A stretch of DNA of 64,000 nt, from contig JAVXUO010001024.1 in the NCBI GenBank assembly GCA_033065855.1, forward strand, positions 1 through 64,000, in the 5' to 3' direction. Below, in pieces: positions 46,031 to 57,615 of this stretch (position 1 is its first letter; every line of letters begins with the position of its first letter). The notes beneath the pieces are model-generated. The model saw only the letters and a program-made list of their open reading frames with translations. It made no database searches and was not told where the DNA came from. The position numbers and the translations under genes are program-made. The DNA comes from Escallonia rubra (Eukaryota; Streptophyta; Magnoliopsida; Escalloniales; Escalloniaceae).

Positions 46031-47288
46031 AAGGAAACGATCAAATATCGTGCTATAAAAACTCAGCTTATGTCCAAATAGCTGTCTGAATCTTAAAAGT
46101 TATGCATGTCTGTCTTTCTCTTTTTGTTGTTTTAAAACCAATTGATGCTTTTAGCTACTGATGGCAACAATTTTGCAGTGCTGATAAACTCTATTTCAAA
46201 CAAGCAAACACCATCCTTTAAGCATAAACAGTTGTCTTGTTTGGACCAAATTGAACCTGGTCATACTGTCTCAAGCTAATCAATAACTTTGAGGATGCTT
46301 TACGTCCATATATGTTTAATAATGTTTGGTTTCTACTTTCTATATATCTTCTTCCTTTTTTGTCTTTTTTTAATTACATTCTTCTTCGCTTAAAGTTATG
46401 TACTGAAACCATTCTTTTCATGTTTCAGTTTTATGTTAACTTAAAATGCCTTGGGAAAAAGACTAGTGCTTTTATCTGTTAGTCACTTTTTCTATTTTCT
46501 TCTTAGGTTTTGTACTTCAAGTTTTTTTAAATTTTTTTTTTTTGGAACCCAATCACTATGCGCCAATTTCTTTAGAAATAACATATATGAGCATTCATAT
46601 TATGTAACGTAGTCTCTTCCTAAATTTACTATTTATTTTTATTTTTAAAAGTGCTATCAAAACAAGTTTAGACATGTTTCTGAAAATCGACGTAAATGTC
46701 TTTTAATATTTCAAAGGCATAAATACATAAACAAAGAAAATGATTCACAAGTAAAGGCCTCCTTAGCAAAAATAGGCTATTGAATTACGCCATTAAACCC
46801 CATTTAGGCTATTGAATTCACAAGTAAAGGCTTCCTTAGCAACTCAGATATTCGCCATTCGCCATTCTACCGAGTGACACACTTTGCTATTTACAGCTAG
46901 CAGGGAGCAGCTTTGGCCACAGCAGGAGCAGGGATCACCAGGAGCGGGATCAGTTAACGCAGGTCCAGTCCAGAGAAGTACAAAGCAAGGTGTGAGTATG
47001 ACCAACTGTCAGGTGTAAGAGTCCCATGGAACAGCTTTGGCCATTTTTATGTGTGAGATGATCCCTTATGTCCGAAATTTTAGGCAGACTTTATGTTTGA
47101 CGACACTGGCGTCAACCAGTCCGAATAGCTGTCCAAATCTTAGTTTTGCATGTCTGTCTTTCTGTTTTTGTTGTTTTAAAACCAATTTATGCTTTTAGCG
47201 ACCAATGGTAAGATCTCTTTGATTGAAAAAAAAAGTGAAAAAGAAAAATTATATGCTTTAAGCTACTAATGGCCCATCAATATCATGA
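46031..47288 (+). repeat. Diverged array-type and duplicated sequence, plus orientation
   Basis: Two diverged stretches match the array spacer read in the opposite direction to the main arrays: 46085-46170 and 47120-47290 (TTTTGTTGTTTTAAAACCAA, TTTAGCTACTGATGGCAA, CTACTAATGGCCC). Between them, 46170-46330 matches the complement of 31690-31860, and 46750-46850 holds a directly repeated block related to 30830-30880. This looks like an old, rearranged part of the same inverted gene-family duplication. Confidence 0.6.
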
Positions 47289-47290
47289 TT

Positions 47291-48064
47291 TTTTTTTTTT
47301 TTTGATCAAGTTTCCTTTATTTCATGTAAGCTCAAAGATTTACAATAGAATTCACTTTACATACATTTTGCTTTGGTGAAGCCTACTATGTCAGAGCAAC
47401 TAAAACAACTCACTATCATGTGAGTATCTAGCTCCCAAGCGTTGCACAACTTCCTGTTTCTATCCTTGCCAACTATATACTCTGATTGAGTGACATAACA
47501 GCACCCTTGGACATTTGCACACTTTTTCTCAAAGATTCTGGACTTGCTCTCTTGCCAAATGCCATAATTTGTGGCTGCAATAGCCAGCCAATTTGCACAG
47601 CATTGCCTTGAAACTTTTCCCCCTGAACCTTACCCTTGCTTTAGTTTACAAGAATGTTTTTACTGAGTCCCCATGCTTCACACAGCTTTTTGTTACTATC
47701 ATTTACTAGGACTTTCTTCCAACTGCTCACCCTGTATTTGATCCATTGGTTGATTACATGAAAACAACCCTGAGGATGAGATTGCACTTGACAAAAAATT
47801 CTGGTGTTCCTCTCTTGCCATAGGCCATAGACTATTACAGCAACCATTAATTTGCAAAGCTTAGCCTTAAAGCTTTTTCCCCTGAAATTCTGAGCTGCAA
47901 ATTGTATGACTTGATTCCATGATTCCAAGTGTATCTTCATATCCATCCTTTCCAGCACCATTTTCCATATTTCTTGTGCATATGGACACTTGATGAACAA
48001 GTGATCTACAGTTTCCTGCTGGTTAGAACATAGAATGCAGTTAGCCTCCTGATGCTAACAAAAA
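47291..48064 (-). mobile_element. 5'-truncated LINE with 17-bp target duplication
   Basis: Minus-strand insertion: poly-A tail (poly-T at 47289-47303) at its 3' end and a 17-bp direct repeat ATCAATATCATGATTTT on both sides (47276-47292 and 48065-48081). This is the signature of target-primed reverse transcription. It interrupts the diverged array-type sequence. Two diverged tandem copies of an approximately 235-bp segment lie inside (about 47420-47640 and 47655-47905). Confidence 0.88.
47641..48000 (-). pseudogene. LINE ORF2 C-terminus, zf-RVT domain
   Basis: Open frame of 119 codons starting MFIKCPYAQEIWKMVLERMD, with upstream in-frame HLF-type residues. It contains VYGLWQERNTRIF and WIKYRVSSWKK, characteristic of the zinc-binding domain at the C-terminus of plant LINE and non-LTR reverse transcriptases. 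RT and endonuclease are absent because of 5' truncation, so it has no function of its own. Confidence 0.85.
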
Positions 48065-48081
48065 ATCAATATCATGATTTT

Positions 48082-48388
48082 AGCTGCCGATGCTAATCTT
48101 GTTCTATATATCTGAGCACAACAATAGACAAAATCCATCCTATCCTTCATATCACCACCGAGAAGAATTTAGCTAGCTACAAGTCGTTTAGAAAGAAGTT
48201 ACAACTCTCTCTCTGGCAACACGTGGCAATTACTAGCCACAATGTATAGTTAGTCGTACTTATTTATGGACACGACAAAAAGAAATACGGCCATAGTAAG
48301 TGGTATTAGGACACCAAAATTGTTATTACATGAAACGTTGTAATTGCGTTCATATAAACTTTTTTTTTTTTCTTTGGGTGAGGGACTG
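48082..48388. other. No recognised feature
   Basis: Continuation of the sequence interrupted by the LINE, then AT-rich DNA with a poly-T run near 48361. Confidence 0.45.
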
Positions 48389-50285
48389 TAACACCCCGAA
48401 ACCTGAGGCTAGTTTTACGGTAGAAATCCTAGATAATTAATTATTGGACCTTTAACGACGAATTGGGTGAGCATTAATTTTGTGATCTTTAGCGATAATG
48501 TTTTGAACTATAATTAAGTGGTAATTTAACGATAGCAGTTATAAGCGATACTGATTTAGGTCTTTATTCTGGGTCAGTTAATTCTTTAACTTAAATGGGG
48601 AAAGGTTGTTTGCAGTGGTACTGAACTGTGATCCCTTCTTTCAATCCAATTAATAATAATTTGTTCAAATGAACTCCGATTTCGTCGGTTCAACTCCTCT
48701 TTAATCTATAATTTTATTGGTTTCAACATAAGAACACTTCTAAGTAGGTTCTAACATTATGTGAATACCACACTTAGTTTTGTAAGTATTTGTTAAGTTC
48801 TAGCGCATCATTTTGCGTAACTTATGGTGAGGCTCATATTGAACAGTGGGCCACTAGGTATAGATGATCCATCAGTTTAGATTGTCTCCATATTTTGTTA
48901 GTGTCCTTTCTCGTCTATTGAACATACGTGCACTAAATTTCGTGAGCCATGTCACAATGTATTTGACGCTTTTGTTGATTTACCTATGTAGATTGGAACG
49001 TGGGTTAGCTCAGTGGGAAAAGCTAAAGATCGCGATCTTAGTTTCTAAACATTGTCTCACATTTCAGTGATAGCACGTGTGACCTTCTTCTGAATGGCTC
49101 TCTAGTGTCTAACTCTGCTTAGGATATTTTTTTGACATTTTGAAGTTATGTCTCGTATCCGTTATGTTAAAAGTTTTGAATCCCTGTTGGTTGGTCCATC
49201 GAGTGACCTTTCAGGGCATTTGGCTCACTCTATTATTGTTTTTCCTTTCATGTGACCAGTAGGTGAAATTGGATTACATGGCTAGTTGTGCAGCTGAGAG
49301 CTAGCGATTTTTATCTCAGAGTCAGTATTAAAATTTGTAGATGTAATGTTAAGACCATTGAATTCCTTTAGGATTTATTTGGGAACTCCGTGTTTGAGTA
49401 ATTTGGATTATATAAATGCTTTAGGCAGTTATGACATTTATTGATGTATCTTTGGGAATGATTGATGTTCTGAATGACCACTTGAGAGACTTTTTGATAT
49501 TTTAAGGTTTTCCAATTTGTTTATTTGATATTCACGCTCCTAAAATTTGGGGCGATACAATTAGTCGCAAATTTTCAAACCCAAACTTTTATATATTTGT
49601 GAAATGGTCCTAAAATAAACATTTGTGACAGTTTATGCGCTACGAAAAATTGTTAACAGGTTATTAAGCTATCTCGTGTCACAAATCGTCGATATTAAGT
49701 TCACCGCTACTAAAGAAAATTTTTTCTGTCGCTAAAACGTTATCAAAAACTAAAGTAGATAGTTCGCCGCTAAAAATACACATCGATGTTATATATATAT
49801 GGGAGATGATAAAATGATAGCGCTAGCAACTTAACCCAAGTTGCTAGCGCGATCTGGCCGTCCACGGGCGAAAATGGATGGCCAGATAGCGCGCCACTAC
49901 AGCAAATTTTTTCACCGTCCGCTACATAATGTAGTGGACGATTTTTTCACAATCCGCTACATTATGTAGCGGACGGCCAAACAGCGCTAGCAACTTGCTA
50001 GCGCTATCAAAGGGAGAGGCTCCATATATATATATATATATCACTAAAAATACACGTCGATGCCAAAAATATACATATAGCTTACGCTAATCGTCACAAA
50101 GTACCTCGATCAATATCACTCATAATGGCTATCGTGAAATTATAACTAATAGTTTTTCAGAAATTTTTGTCGCCAAAGATTGCCGATAAGATTTTCGCTT
50201 ATGGAAATCTATGCTAAAACTTGCGTAAGAAAGTCACGATTTAAATTAAATTAAGCGGCCAGGTAGTATAAAGGTTGGGGTGTTA
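48389..50285. mobile_element. Candidate TIR element (TAACACCCC ends)
   Basis: TAACACCCCGAAACC at 48389 and the complement-type GGTTGGGGTGTTA ending at 50285 form short inverted ends about 1.9 kb apart. No target duplication or transposase is visible. The MITE at 49791-50040 would be nested inside. The assignment is tentative. Confidence 0.28.
49791..50040. mobile_element. MITE with GATAGCGCTAGCAA inverted ends
   Basis: About 250 bp bounded by TA-repeat DNA. Left end ATATATATGGGAG then GATAGCGCTAGCAACTT; right end TTGCTAGCGCTATC then CTCCATATATAT. Internally two further inverted pairs occur (CCGTCCGCTACATAATGTAG region and AGTTGCTAGCGC), so the RNA could fold into a long hairpin. No coding capacity. 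Probable TA target preference. Confidence 0.7.
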
Positions 50286-50303
50286 TAAAACTCACCGAAA
50301 AAC

Positions 50304-50306
<3 letters not shown>

Positions 50307-50334
<28 letters not shown>
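50307..50334. repeat. (CT)n microsatellite
   Basis: About 14 CT repeats. Confidence 0.95.
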
Positions 50335-50338
<4 letters not shown>

Positions 50339-50381
50339 GTGCTTCAGAAAACTAGAGGAAAAAGGGTTTGGGATGGCTGCT

Positions 50382-50384
<3 letters not shown>

Positions 50385-50414
<30 letters not shown>
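50385..50414. repeat. (TA)n microsatellite at array edge
   Basis: Fifteen TA repeats, about 20 bp before the first base of the right array. Confidence 0.95.
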
Positions 50415-50417
<3 letters not shown>

Positions 50418-50432
50418 AACAATATTAGCATT

Positions 50433-53400
50433 GGTACATAGCGAAAATCTTGATATTTAGGGGCCATTAGTAGCAAAAAGCAAGAAAATTTTCTTTTTCA
50501 CTTTTTTTTAATCAAAGAGATTTTGCCTTTAGTAGCTAAAAGCATAAATTTGTTTTAAAACAACAAAAAAAGAAAGACGGAGATGCATAACTTTTAAGAT
50601 TTGGACGGCTATTCAACCTAAGATATCGGACAGAGAAGATCATCACAGACATAAAAATGGCCAAATTAAAGCTGTTCCATGGGACTTCTACCACAAAAGT
50701 TGGCCATACGAACCCATTTTAACTACTGCAAAATCATGGGTAAAACACTAATAATAAACATTTTCTTCTTGTTAACAGAGAACCTCATCACTACCTATGA
50801 GCTATGGTGCAGCTTCATTTCTAGCATCAGCCCCTTCTCCAAAATTTTCTTAAGCCAGCTCAACTTCTCCTTCATTACCAGCTTCAATTTCAGCACAGCC
50901 GGCGAGCATCACCTTCCTGTCCTTCATTACCAGCTTCAATTTCAGCACCGCCGACATCACCTTCCTCTCCAACATTACCAACTTCAATTTCAGCACCGCA
51001 GGCATCACCTTCCTCTCCAACATTACCTTCTGCACCGCCACCTCCATTTCCGTAACCACAACACTCTAGAATGCTTGCAGTCCACTGTGCAGGTAAGGTG
51101 GAATTGATAAAACTCTTGAGAAAGGAGGCGCCGATCATGGAATAGAGAACCACGAAGAAGAGTTTTCGACCATCATCGCTGGGTTCTTTGAAGTATAATT
51201 GGGCCAACGCCGAGGCTTGAACAGCCATGGCGATGTCCACAAATCGGTACATAACTAAAATCTCTATATTGAGGGGCCATTCGTAGCAAGAAGCATGAAA
51301 ATTTTTCCTGGGACTTCTACCAAAAACGTTGGCCAAATTAATGTTGTTCCCTGGGACTTCTACCACAAAAATTGGCCATGCCAACCCATTTAACTACTGC
51401 AAAATCATGCATAAAATACTAATAATAAACCGTTTCGTCATGTTAACAGAGAACCTCATCACTACCTATTCGCTATGGTGCAGCTTCATTTCCAGCATAT
51501 GCCCCCTCTCCAAAATTTTCTTACGCCAGCTCAACTTCTTCTTCATTACCAGCTTCAATTTCAGCACGGCCGGCGCGCATCACCTTCATTACCAGCTTCA
51601 ATTTCAGGACTGCCGCCATCCCCTTCCTCTCCAACATTACCAACATCAATTTCAGCACCCCACGCATCACCTTTATCTCCAAAATTACCTTCGTCTGTAA
51701 CTCCAACTCCAACTCCACCATTACCTTCTGCACCGCCACCTCCATTTCCGTAACCACAACACTCTAGAAGGTTTACAGCCCACTGTGCAGGTAAGGTGGA
51801 ATTGATAAAACTCTTCAGAAAGGAGGCGCCGTTCATGGAATAGAGAACCACGAAGAAGAGTTTTCGACCATCATCGCTGGGTTCTTTGAAGTATAATTGG
51901 GCCAACGCCGAGGCTTGAACAGCCATGGCGATGTCCGCAAATCGGTACATAGCTAAAATCTTGATATTGAGGGGGACATAGTAGCAAAAAGCATGAAAAT
52001 TTTCCCTGAGACTTTTACCACAAAAGTTGGCCAAATTAAAGCTGTTCCATGGGACTTCTACCACAAAAGTTGGCCATGCAAACCCATTTTAACTACTGCA
52101 AAATCATGGGTAAAACACTAATAATAAATATTTTCGTCTTGTTAACAGAGAACCTCGTCACAACCTATGAGCTATGGTGCAGCTTCATTTCGAGCATCAG
52201 CCCCCACTCCAAAATTCTCTTAAGCCAGCTCAACTTCTCCTTCATTACCAGTTTCAATTTCAGCACGGCCGGCGAGCATCACCTTCATGTCCTTCATTAC
52301 CAGCTTTAATTTCAGGACCGCCGCCATCGCCTTCCTCTCCAACATTACCAGCTTCAATTTCAGGACGGCAGGCATCACCTTCCTCTCCAACATTACCTTC
52401 ATCTGCAACTCCAACATTACCTTCTGCACCGCCACCGCCACCTCCATTACCGCAACCACCACACTCTAAAATGCTTGCAGTCCACTGTACATATAAGGTG
52501 GAATAGATAAAACTCTTCAGAAATGAGGCGCCGATCATGGAATAGAGAACCACAAAGAAGAGCTTTCGACCATCATCGCTGGGTTCTTTGAAGTATAATT
52601 GGGCCAACGCCGAGGCTTGAACAACCATGGTGATGTCCGCAAATCGGTACATAGCTAAAATCTTTATATTGAGATGCCATTAGTTGGAAAAAGCATGAAA
52701 TTTTTCTTTTTCACTTTTTTTTTCCTTTTTTTAATCAAAGAGATTTTGCTATCTGTAGCTTAAAGCATAAATTTGTTTTAATACAACAAAAAAAGAAAGA
52801 TGGAGATGCATAACTTTTAAGATTTGGAAGGCTATTGAACCTAAGATATCGGACATATGAGATCTTCACACACATAAAAATGGGACTTAAACCACAAAAG
52901 TTGGCCATACGAACCCATGTTAACTACTGCAAAATCATGGAAAAAACACTAATAATAAACATTTTCTTCTTGTTAACAGAGAACCTCATCACTACATATG
53001 AGCAATGGTGAAGCTTAATTTCCAGCAACAGCACCCTCTCCAAAATTTTCTTAAGCCAGCTCATCTTTTCCTTCTTTACCAGCTTCAATTTTAGCACCGC
53101 TGACATCACCTTCCTCTCCAACATTACCAACTTCAATTTCAGCACCGCAGGCATCACCTTCCTCTCCAACATTACCTTCAGCTGCAACTCCAACTCCAAC
53201 TCCAACATTACCTTCTGCACCGCCAGCTCCATTTCCGTAACCATAATATTCTAGAATGCTTGCAGTCCACTGTGCAGGTAAGGTGGAATTGATAAAACTC
53301 TTGGGAAAGGAGGCGCCGATCATGGAATAGAGAACCACGAAGAAGAGTTTTCGACCATCATCGCTGGGTTCTTTGAAGTATAACTAGGCCACCGCTGAAG

Positions 53401-56400
53401 CATGAACAGCCATGGCGATGTCCGCAAATCGGTACATAGCTAAAATCTCTATATTGAGGGGCCATAAGTAGCCAAAAGCAGGAAAATTTTTACTGGGACT
53501 TCTACCACAAAAGTTGGCCAAATTACAGCTGTTTCCTGCGATTTCTACCACAAAAGTTGGCCATGAAAACCCATTTTAACTAGTGCAAAATCATAGGTAA
53601 AACACTAATAATAAACATTTTCGTCTTGTTAACAGAGAACCTCATCACTACCTATGAGCTATGGTGCAGCTTCATTTCCAGCATCAGCCCCCTCTCCAAA
53701 ATTTTCTTAAGCCAGCTCAACTTCTCCTTCATTACCAGCTTCAATTTCAGCACGGCCGGTGCGCATCACCTTCATGTCCTTCACTACCAGCTTCAATTTC
53801 AGCACCGCCGCCATCACCTTCCTCTCCAACATTACCAACTTCAATTTCAGCACCGCAGGCATCACCTACTCTCCAACATTACCTTCATCTGCAACTCCAA
53901 CTCCAACATTACCTTCTGCACCGCCACCTCCATTTCCGCAACCACAACACTCTGGAATGCTTGCAGTCCACTGTGCAGGTAAGGTGGAATCGATAAAACT
54001 CTTGAGAAAGGAGGCGCCGATCATGGAATAGAGAACCACGAAGAAGGCTTTTCGACCATCATCGGTAGGATCTTGAAAGTATAATTGGACCAACGCCGAG
54101 GCTTGAACAGCCATGGCGATGTCCGTAAATCGGTGCATAGCTAAAATCTTGATATTGAGGAGACATTGGTAGCAAAAAGCATGAAAATGTTCCCTAGGAC
54201 TTCTACCACAAAAGTTGGCCAAATTAAAGCTGTATCCAGCGACTTCTACCACAAAAGATGACAATGAAAACCCATTTTAACTACTGCAAAATCATGGGTA
54301 AAACACTAATAATAAACAATTTCTTCTTGTTAACAGAGAACCTCAGCACTACCTATGAGCTTTGGTGCATCTTCATTTCTAGCATCAGCCCCCACTCCAA
54401 AATTCTCTTAAGCCAGCTCAACTTCTCCTTCATTACCAGTTTCAATTTTAGCACGGCCGGCGAGCATCACCTTCCTGTCCTTCATTACGAGCTTCAATTT
54501 CAGGACCGCCGCCATCACCTTCCTCTCCAACATTACCAACTTCAATTTCAGCACCGCAGGCATCACCTTCCTCTCCAACATTACCTTCATCTGCAACTCC
54601 AACTCCAACATTACCTTCTGCACCGCCACCTCCATTTCCGTAACCACAACACTCTAGAATGTTTGCAGTCCACTGTGCAGGTAAGGTGGAATTGATAAAA
54701 CTCTACCGTTCATGGAATAGAGAACCACAAAGAAGAGTTTTCGACCATCATCGCTCGTTTCTTTGAAGTATAATTGGGCCAACGCCGAGGCTTGAACAGC
54801 CATGGCGATGTCCGCAAATCGGTACATAGCTAAAATCTTGATATTGAGGGGCCATTAGTAGCAAAAAGCATGAAAATTTTCTTTTTCACTTTTTTTTCTC
54901 TTTTTTTAATCAAAGAGATTTTGCCATTAGTAGCTAAAAGCATAAATTTGTTTTAAAACAAGAAAAAAAGAAAGACGGAGATGCATAACTTTTAAGATTT
55001 GGACGGCTATTCAACCTAAGATATCGGACATAGGAGATCATCACACGCATAAAAATGGCAAATTAAAGTTGTTCCGTGGGACTTATACCACAAAAGTTGG
55101 CCATACGAACCCATTTTAACTACTGCAAAATCATGGGTAAAACACTAATAATAAACATTTTCTTCTTGTTAACAGAGAACCTCATCACTACATATGAGCT
55201 ATGGTGCAGCTTCATTTCCAGTATCAGCCCCCTCTCCAAAATTTTCTTAAGCCAACTCAACTTCTCCTTCATTACCAGCTTCAATTTCAGCACCGCCGAC
55301 ATCACCTTCCTCTCCAACATTACCAACTTCAATTTCAGCACCGCAGGCATCACCTTCCTCTCCAACATTACCTTGATCAGCAACTCCAACTCCAACATTT
55401 CCTGCAGGTAAGCTGGAATAGATAAAACACTTGAGAATGGAGTCGCCGATCATGGAATAGAAAGCCACGAAGAAGAGTTTTCGACCATCATCGCTGTGTT
55501 CTTTGAAGTATAATTGGGCCAACGCCGAGGCTTGAATAGCCACTGCGATGTCCGCAAATCCGTACATAGCTAAAATCTTGATATTGAGGGGCCATTAGTA
55601 GCAAAACGCATGAAAATTTTCACTGGAACTTCTACCACAAAAGTTGGCCAAATTAAAGTTGTTCCCTGCGACTTCTACCACAAAAGTTGGCCATGCAAAC
55701 CTATTTTAACTACTGCAAAATCATGGGTAAAACACTAATAATAAACATATTCGTCTTGTTAACAGAGAACCTCATCACTACCTATTCACTATGGTGCAGC
55801 TTCATTTCCACCATCAGCCCCCTCTCCAAAATTTTCTTACGCCAGCTCAACTTCTCCTTCATTACCAGCTTTAATTTCAGGACCGCCGCCATCGCCTTCC
55901 TCTCCAACATTACCAGCTTCAATTTTACGACCGCCGCCATCACTTTCCTCTCCAACATTACCTTCATCTGCAACTCCAACTCCAACATTACCTTCTGCAC
56001 CGCCACCTCCATTTCCGTAACCACAACACTCTAGAATGCTTGCAGTCCACTGTGCAGGTAAGGTTGAATTGATAAAACTCTTCAGAAAGGAGGCGCCGTT
56101 CATGGAATAGAGAACCACGAAGAAGAGTTTCCGACCATCATCGTTGGGATCTTTGAAGTATAATTGGACCAACGCCGAGGCTTGAACAGCCATGGCGATG
56201 TCCGCAAATCGGTGCATAGCTAAAATCTTGATATTGAGGTGACATTGGTAGCAAAAAGCATGAAAATATTCCCTGGGACTTCTACCACAAAAGTTGGCCA
56301 TGCGAACCCATTTTAACTACTGCAAAATCATGGGTAAAACACTAATAATAAACATTTTCGTCTTGTTAACAGAGAACCTCATCACTACCTATGAGCTATG

Positions 56401-57009
56401 GTGCAGCTTCATTTCCAGCATCAGCCCCCTCTCCAAAATTTTCTTAAGCCAGCTCAACTTCTCCTTCATTACCAGCTTCAATTTCAGCACGGCCGGCGCG
56501 CATCACCTTCCAGTCCTTCATTACCAGCTTCAATTTCAGGACCGCCGCCATCCCCTTCTTCTCCAACATTACCAACTTCAATTTCAGCACCGCAGGCATC
56601 ACTTTCCTCTCCAACATTACCTTCATCTGCAACTCCAACTCCAACATTACCTTCTGCACCGCCACCTCCATTTCCGCAACCACAACACTCTAGAATGCTT
56701 GCAGTCCACTGTGCAGGTAAGGTGGAATCGATAAAACTCTTGAGAAAGGAGGCGCCGATCATGGAATAGAGAACCACGAAGAAGAGTTTCCGACCATCAT
56801 CGTTGGGATCTTTGAAGTATAATTGGGCCAACGCCGAAGCTTGAACAGCCATGGCGATGTCCGCAAATCGGTACATAGCTAAAATCTTGATATTGAGGGG
56901 GACATAGTAGCAAAAAGCATGAAAATTTTCCCCAGGACTTCTACCAAAAAAGTTGGCCAAATTAAAGCTGTTCTCTGGGCCTTCTACCACAAAAGTTAGC
57001 CATGAAAAC
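50433..57009 (-). repeat. Tandem array, right block part 1 (9 units)
   Basis: Same unit and orientation as the left array, with landmarks at about 50.74, 51.41, 52.11, 52.95, 53.60, 54.30, 55.14, 55.73 and 56.34 kb. Spacing varies from about 590 to 840 bp. Most units lack the approximately 150-bp AT-rich spacer and instead have a duplicated GGGACTTCTACCACAAAAGT block, defining a short subtype. Long-subtype units (near 52.95 and 55.14 kb) are interspersed. The array begins abruptly at GGTACATAGCGAAAATCTTG. Confidence 0.95.
55247..55567 (-). CDS. Array-unit ORF with contracted minisatellite, frame continues to ELA
   Basis: 106-codon frame starting MYGFADIAVAIQAS. Losing part of the minisatellite leads the acidic repeats directly into GAEIEAGNEGEVELA and a stop, so the usual frameshifted GDARRPC ending is absent. 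The frames at 53051-53338 and 55837-56301 end in a related way. This shows which frame of the last repeat is the ancestral one. Confidence 0.4.
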   Translation of the reverse strand: MYGFADIAVAIQASALAQLYFKEHSDDGRKLFFVAFYSMIGDSILKCFIYSSLPAGNVGVGVADQGNVGEEGDACGAEIEVGNVGEEGDVGGAEIEAGNEGEVELA

Positions 57010-57615
57010 CATAGTAACAATATTCGCGATAAATTGGCGATATTCGCGAATTTATCGCGATAATTTGATAGAAAGTATTAATCACGGATATATCGCGATT
57101 ATTTGCAGGATTCGCGAATACATTTTAAATATCGCGATATTAGCGAATTTATCGCAATATGTACGAATATATCTCTTTCTCTTGAAAAAATGAAGATAGC
57201 AAAGCTTCTGGTGGGACTCGAACACGGGTATCACCGTGTGCGAGCACTGTTTTGGGCCATCACACCAACCCATGGTTCCTGATTAAGTTGAGCAAAAGAA
57301 TGTATATATTTTATTAAGCCACACATAATTATATGCCAATACCCACACACATTCTCATTTTTTTGTACCCATCACTTAAAGAATAGAAGAGTTCTTGTAT
57401 TTTTCTCATTTTAGTTGTATAGTTTACAAAATTTCATACACTTTAAATTATTGTAACCTTAACGATTAATTACCGAATTATTTTCGATTTACGATACGAA
57501 TTTTGTTATTTCACCGAATTATTACCGATTCAATGAAGAAATTTCCCGAATAATTCCCAAATTCTGGATTATTGTCCATGCCGAATAAATTCCGAATACC
57601 GAATTTGTTACTATG
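57010..57615. mobile_element. 606-bp hAT-like non-autonomous element
   Basis: Inverted ends CATAGTAACAA (57010) and TTGTTACTATG (to 57615), flanked by 8-bp repeats ATGAAAAC and ATGCAAAC (one difference). An 8-bp duplication is typical of hAT elements. The left 170 bp are full of TCGCGAAT and ATCGCGAT motifs; the right part has CCGAATTATT-type motifs. No transposase. It contains a tRNA-like segment (57205-57275). It inserted into an array unit. Confidence 0.78.
57205..57275 (-). other. tRNA-like segment with box-B motif
   Basis: The minus strand reads GTGTTCGAGTCCCACC near 57212-57230, close to the Pol III box-B consensus GGTTCGANNCC. TGGTGTGATGGCCCA lies about 45 bases upstream where an A-box would be. 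The expected T-stem does not pair well, so it is not a functional tRNA. It could be a tRNA-derived SINE remnant inside the hAT-like element. Confidence 0.3.

Noticed and set aside
48998..49060. tRNA-like sequence (GGGTTAGCTCAGTGGG...)
   Set aside because: A good A-box match but no box B and no cloverleaf that I can fold; likely chance or a very old tRNA-derived remnant.
50679..51107. Plus-strand ORFs of 120-150 codons in each array unit (MGKTLIINIFFLLTENLITTY...)
   Set aside because: They lie antisense to the gene-derived frame and run through the minisatellite, giving His/Leu/Gln-rich or Ser/Pro-rich repeats. The parental gene copy shows that the minus strand is the coding strand.
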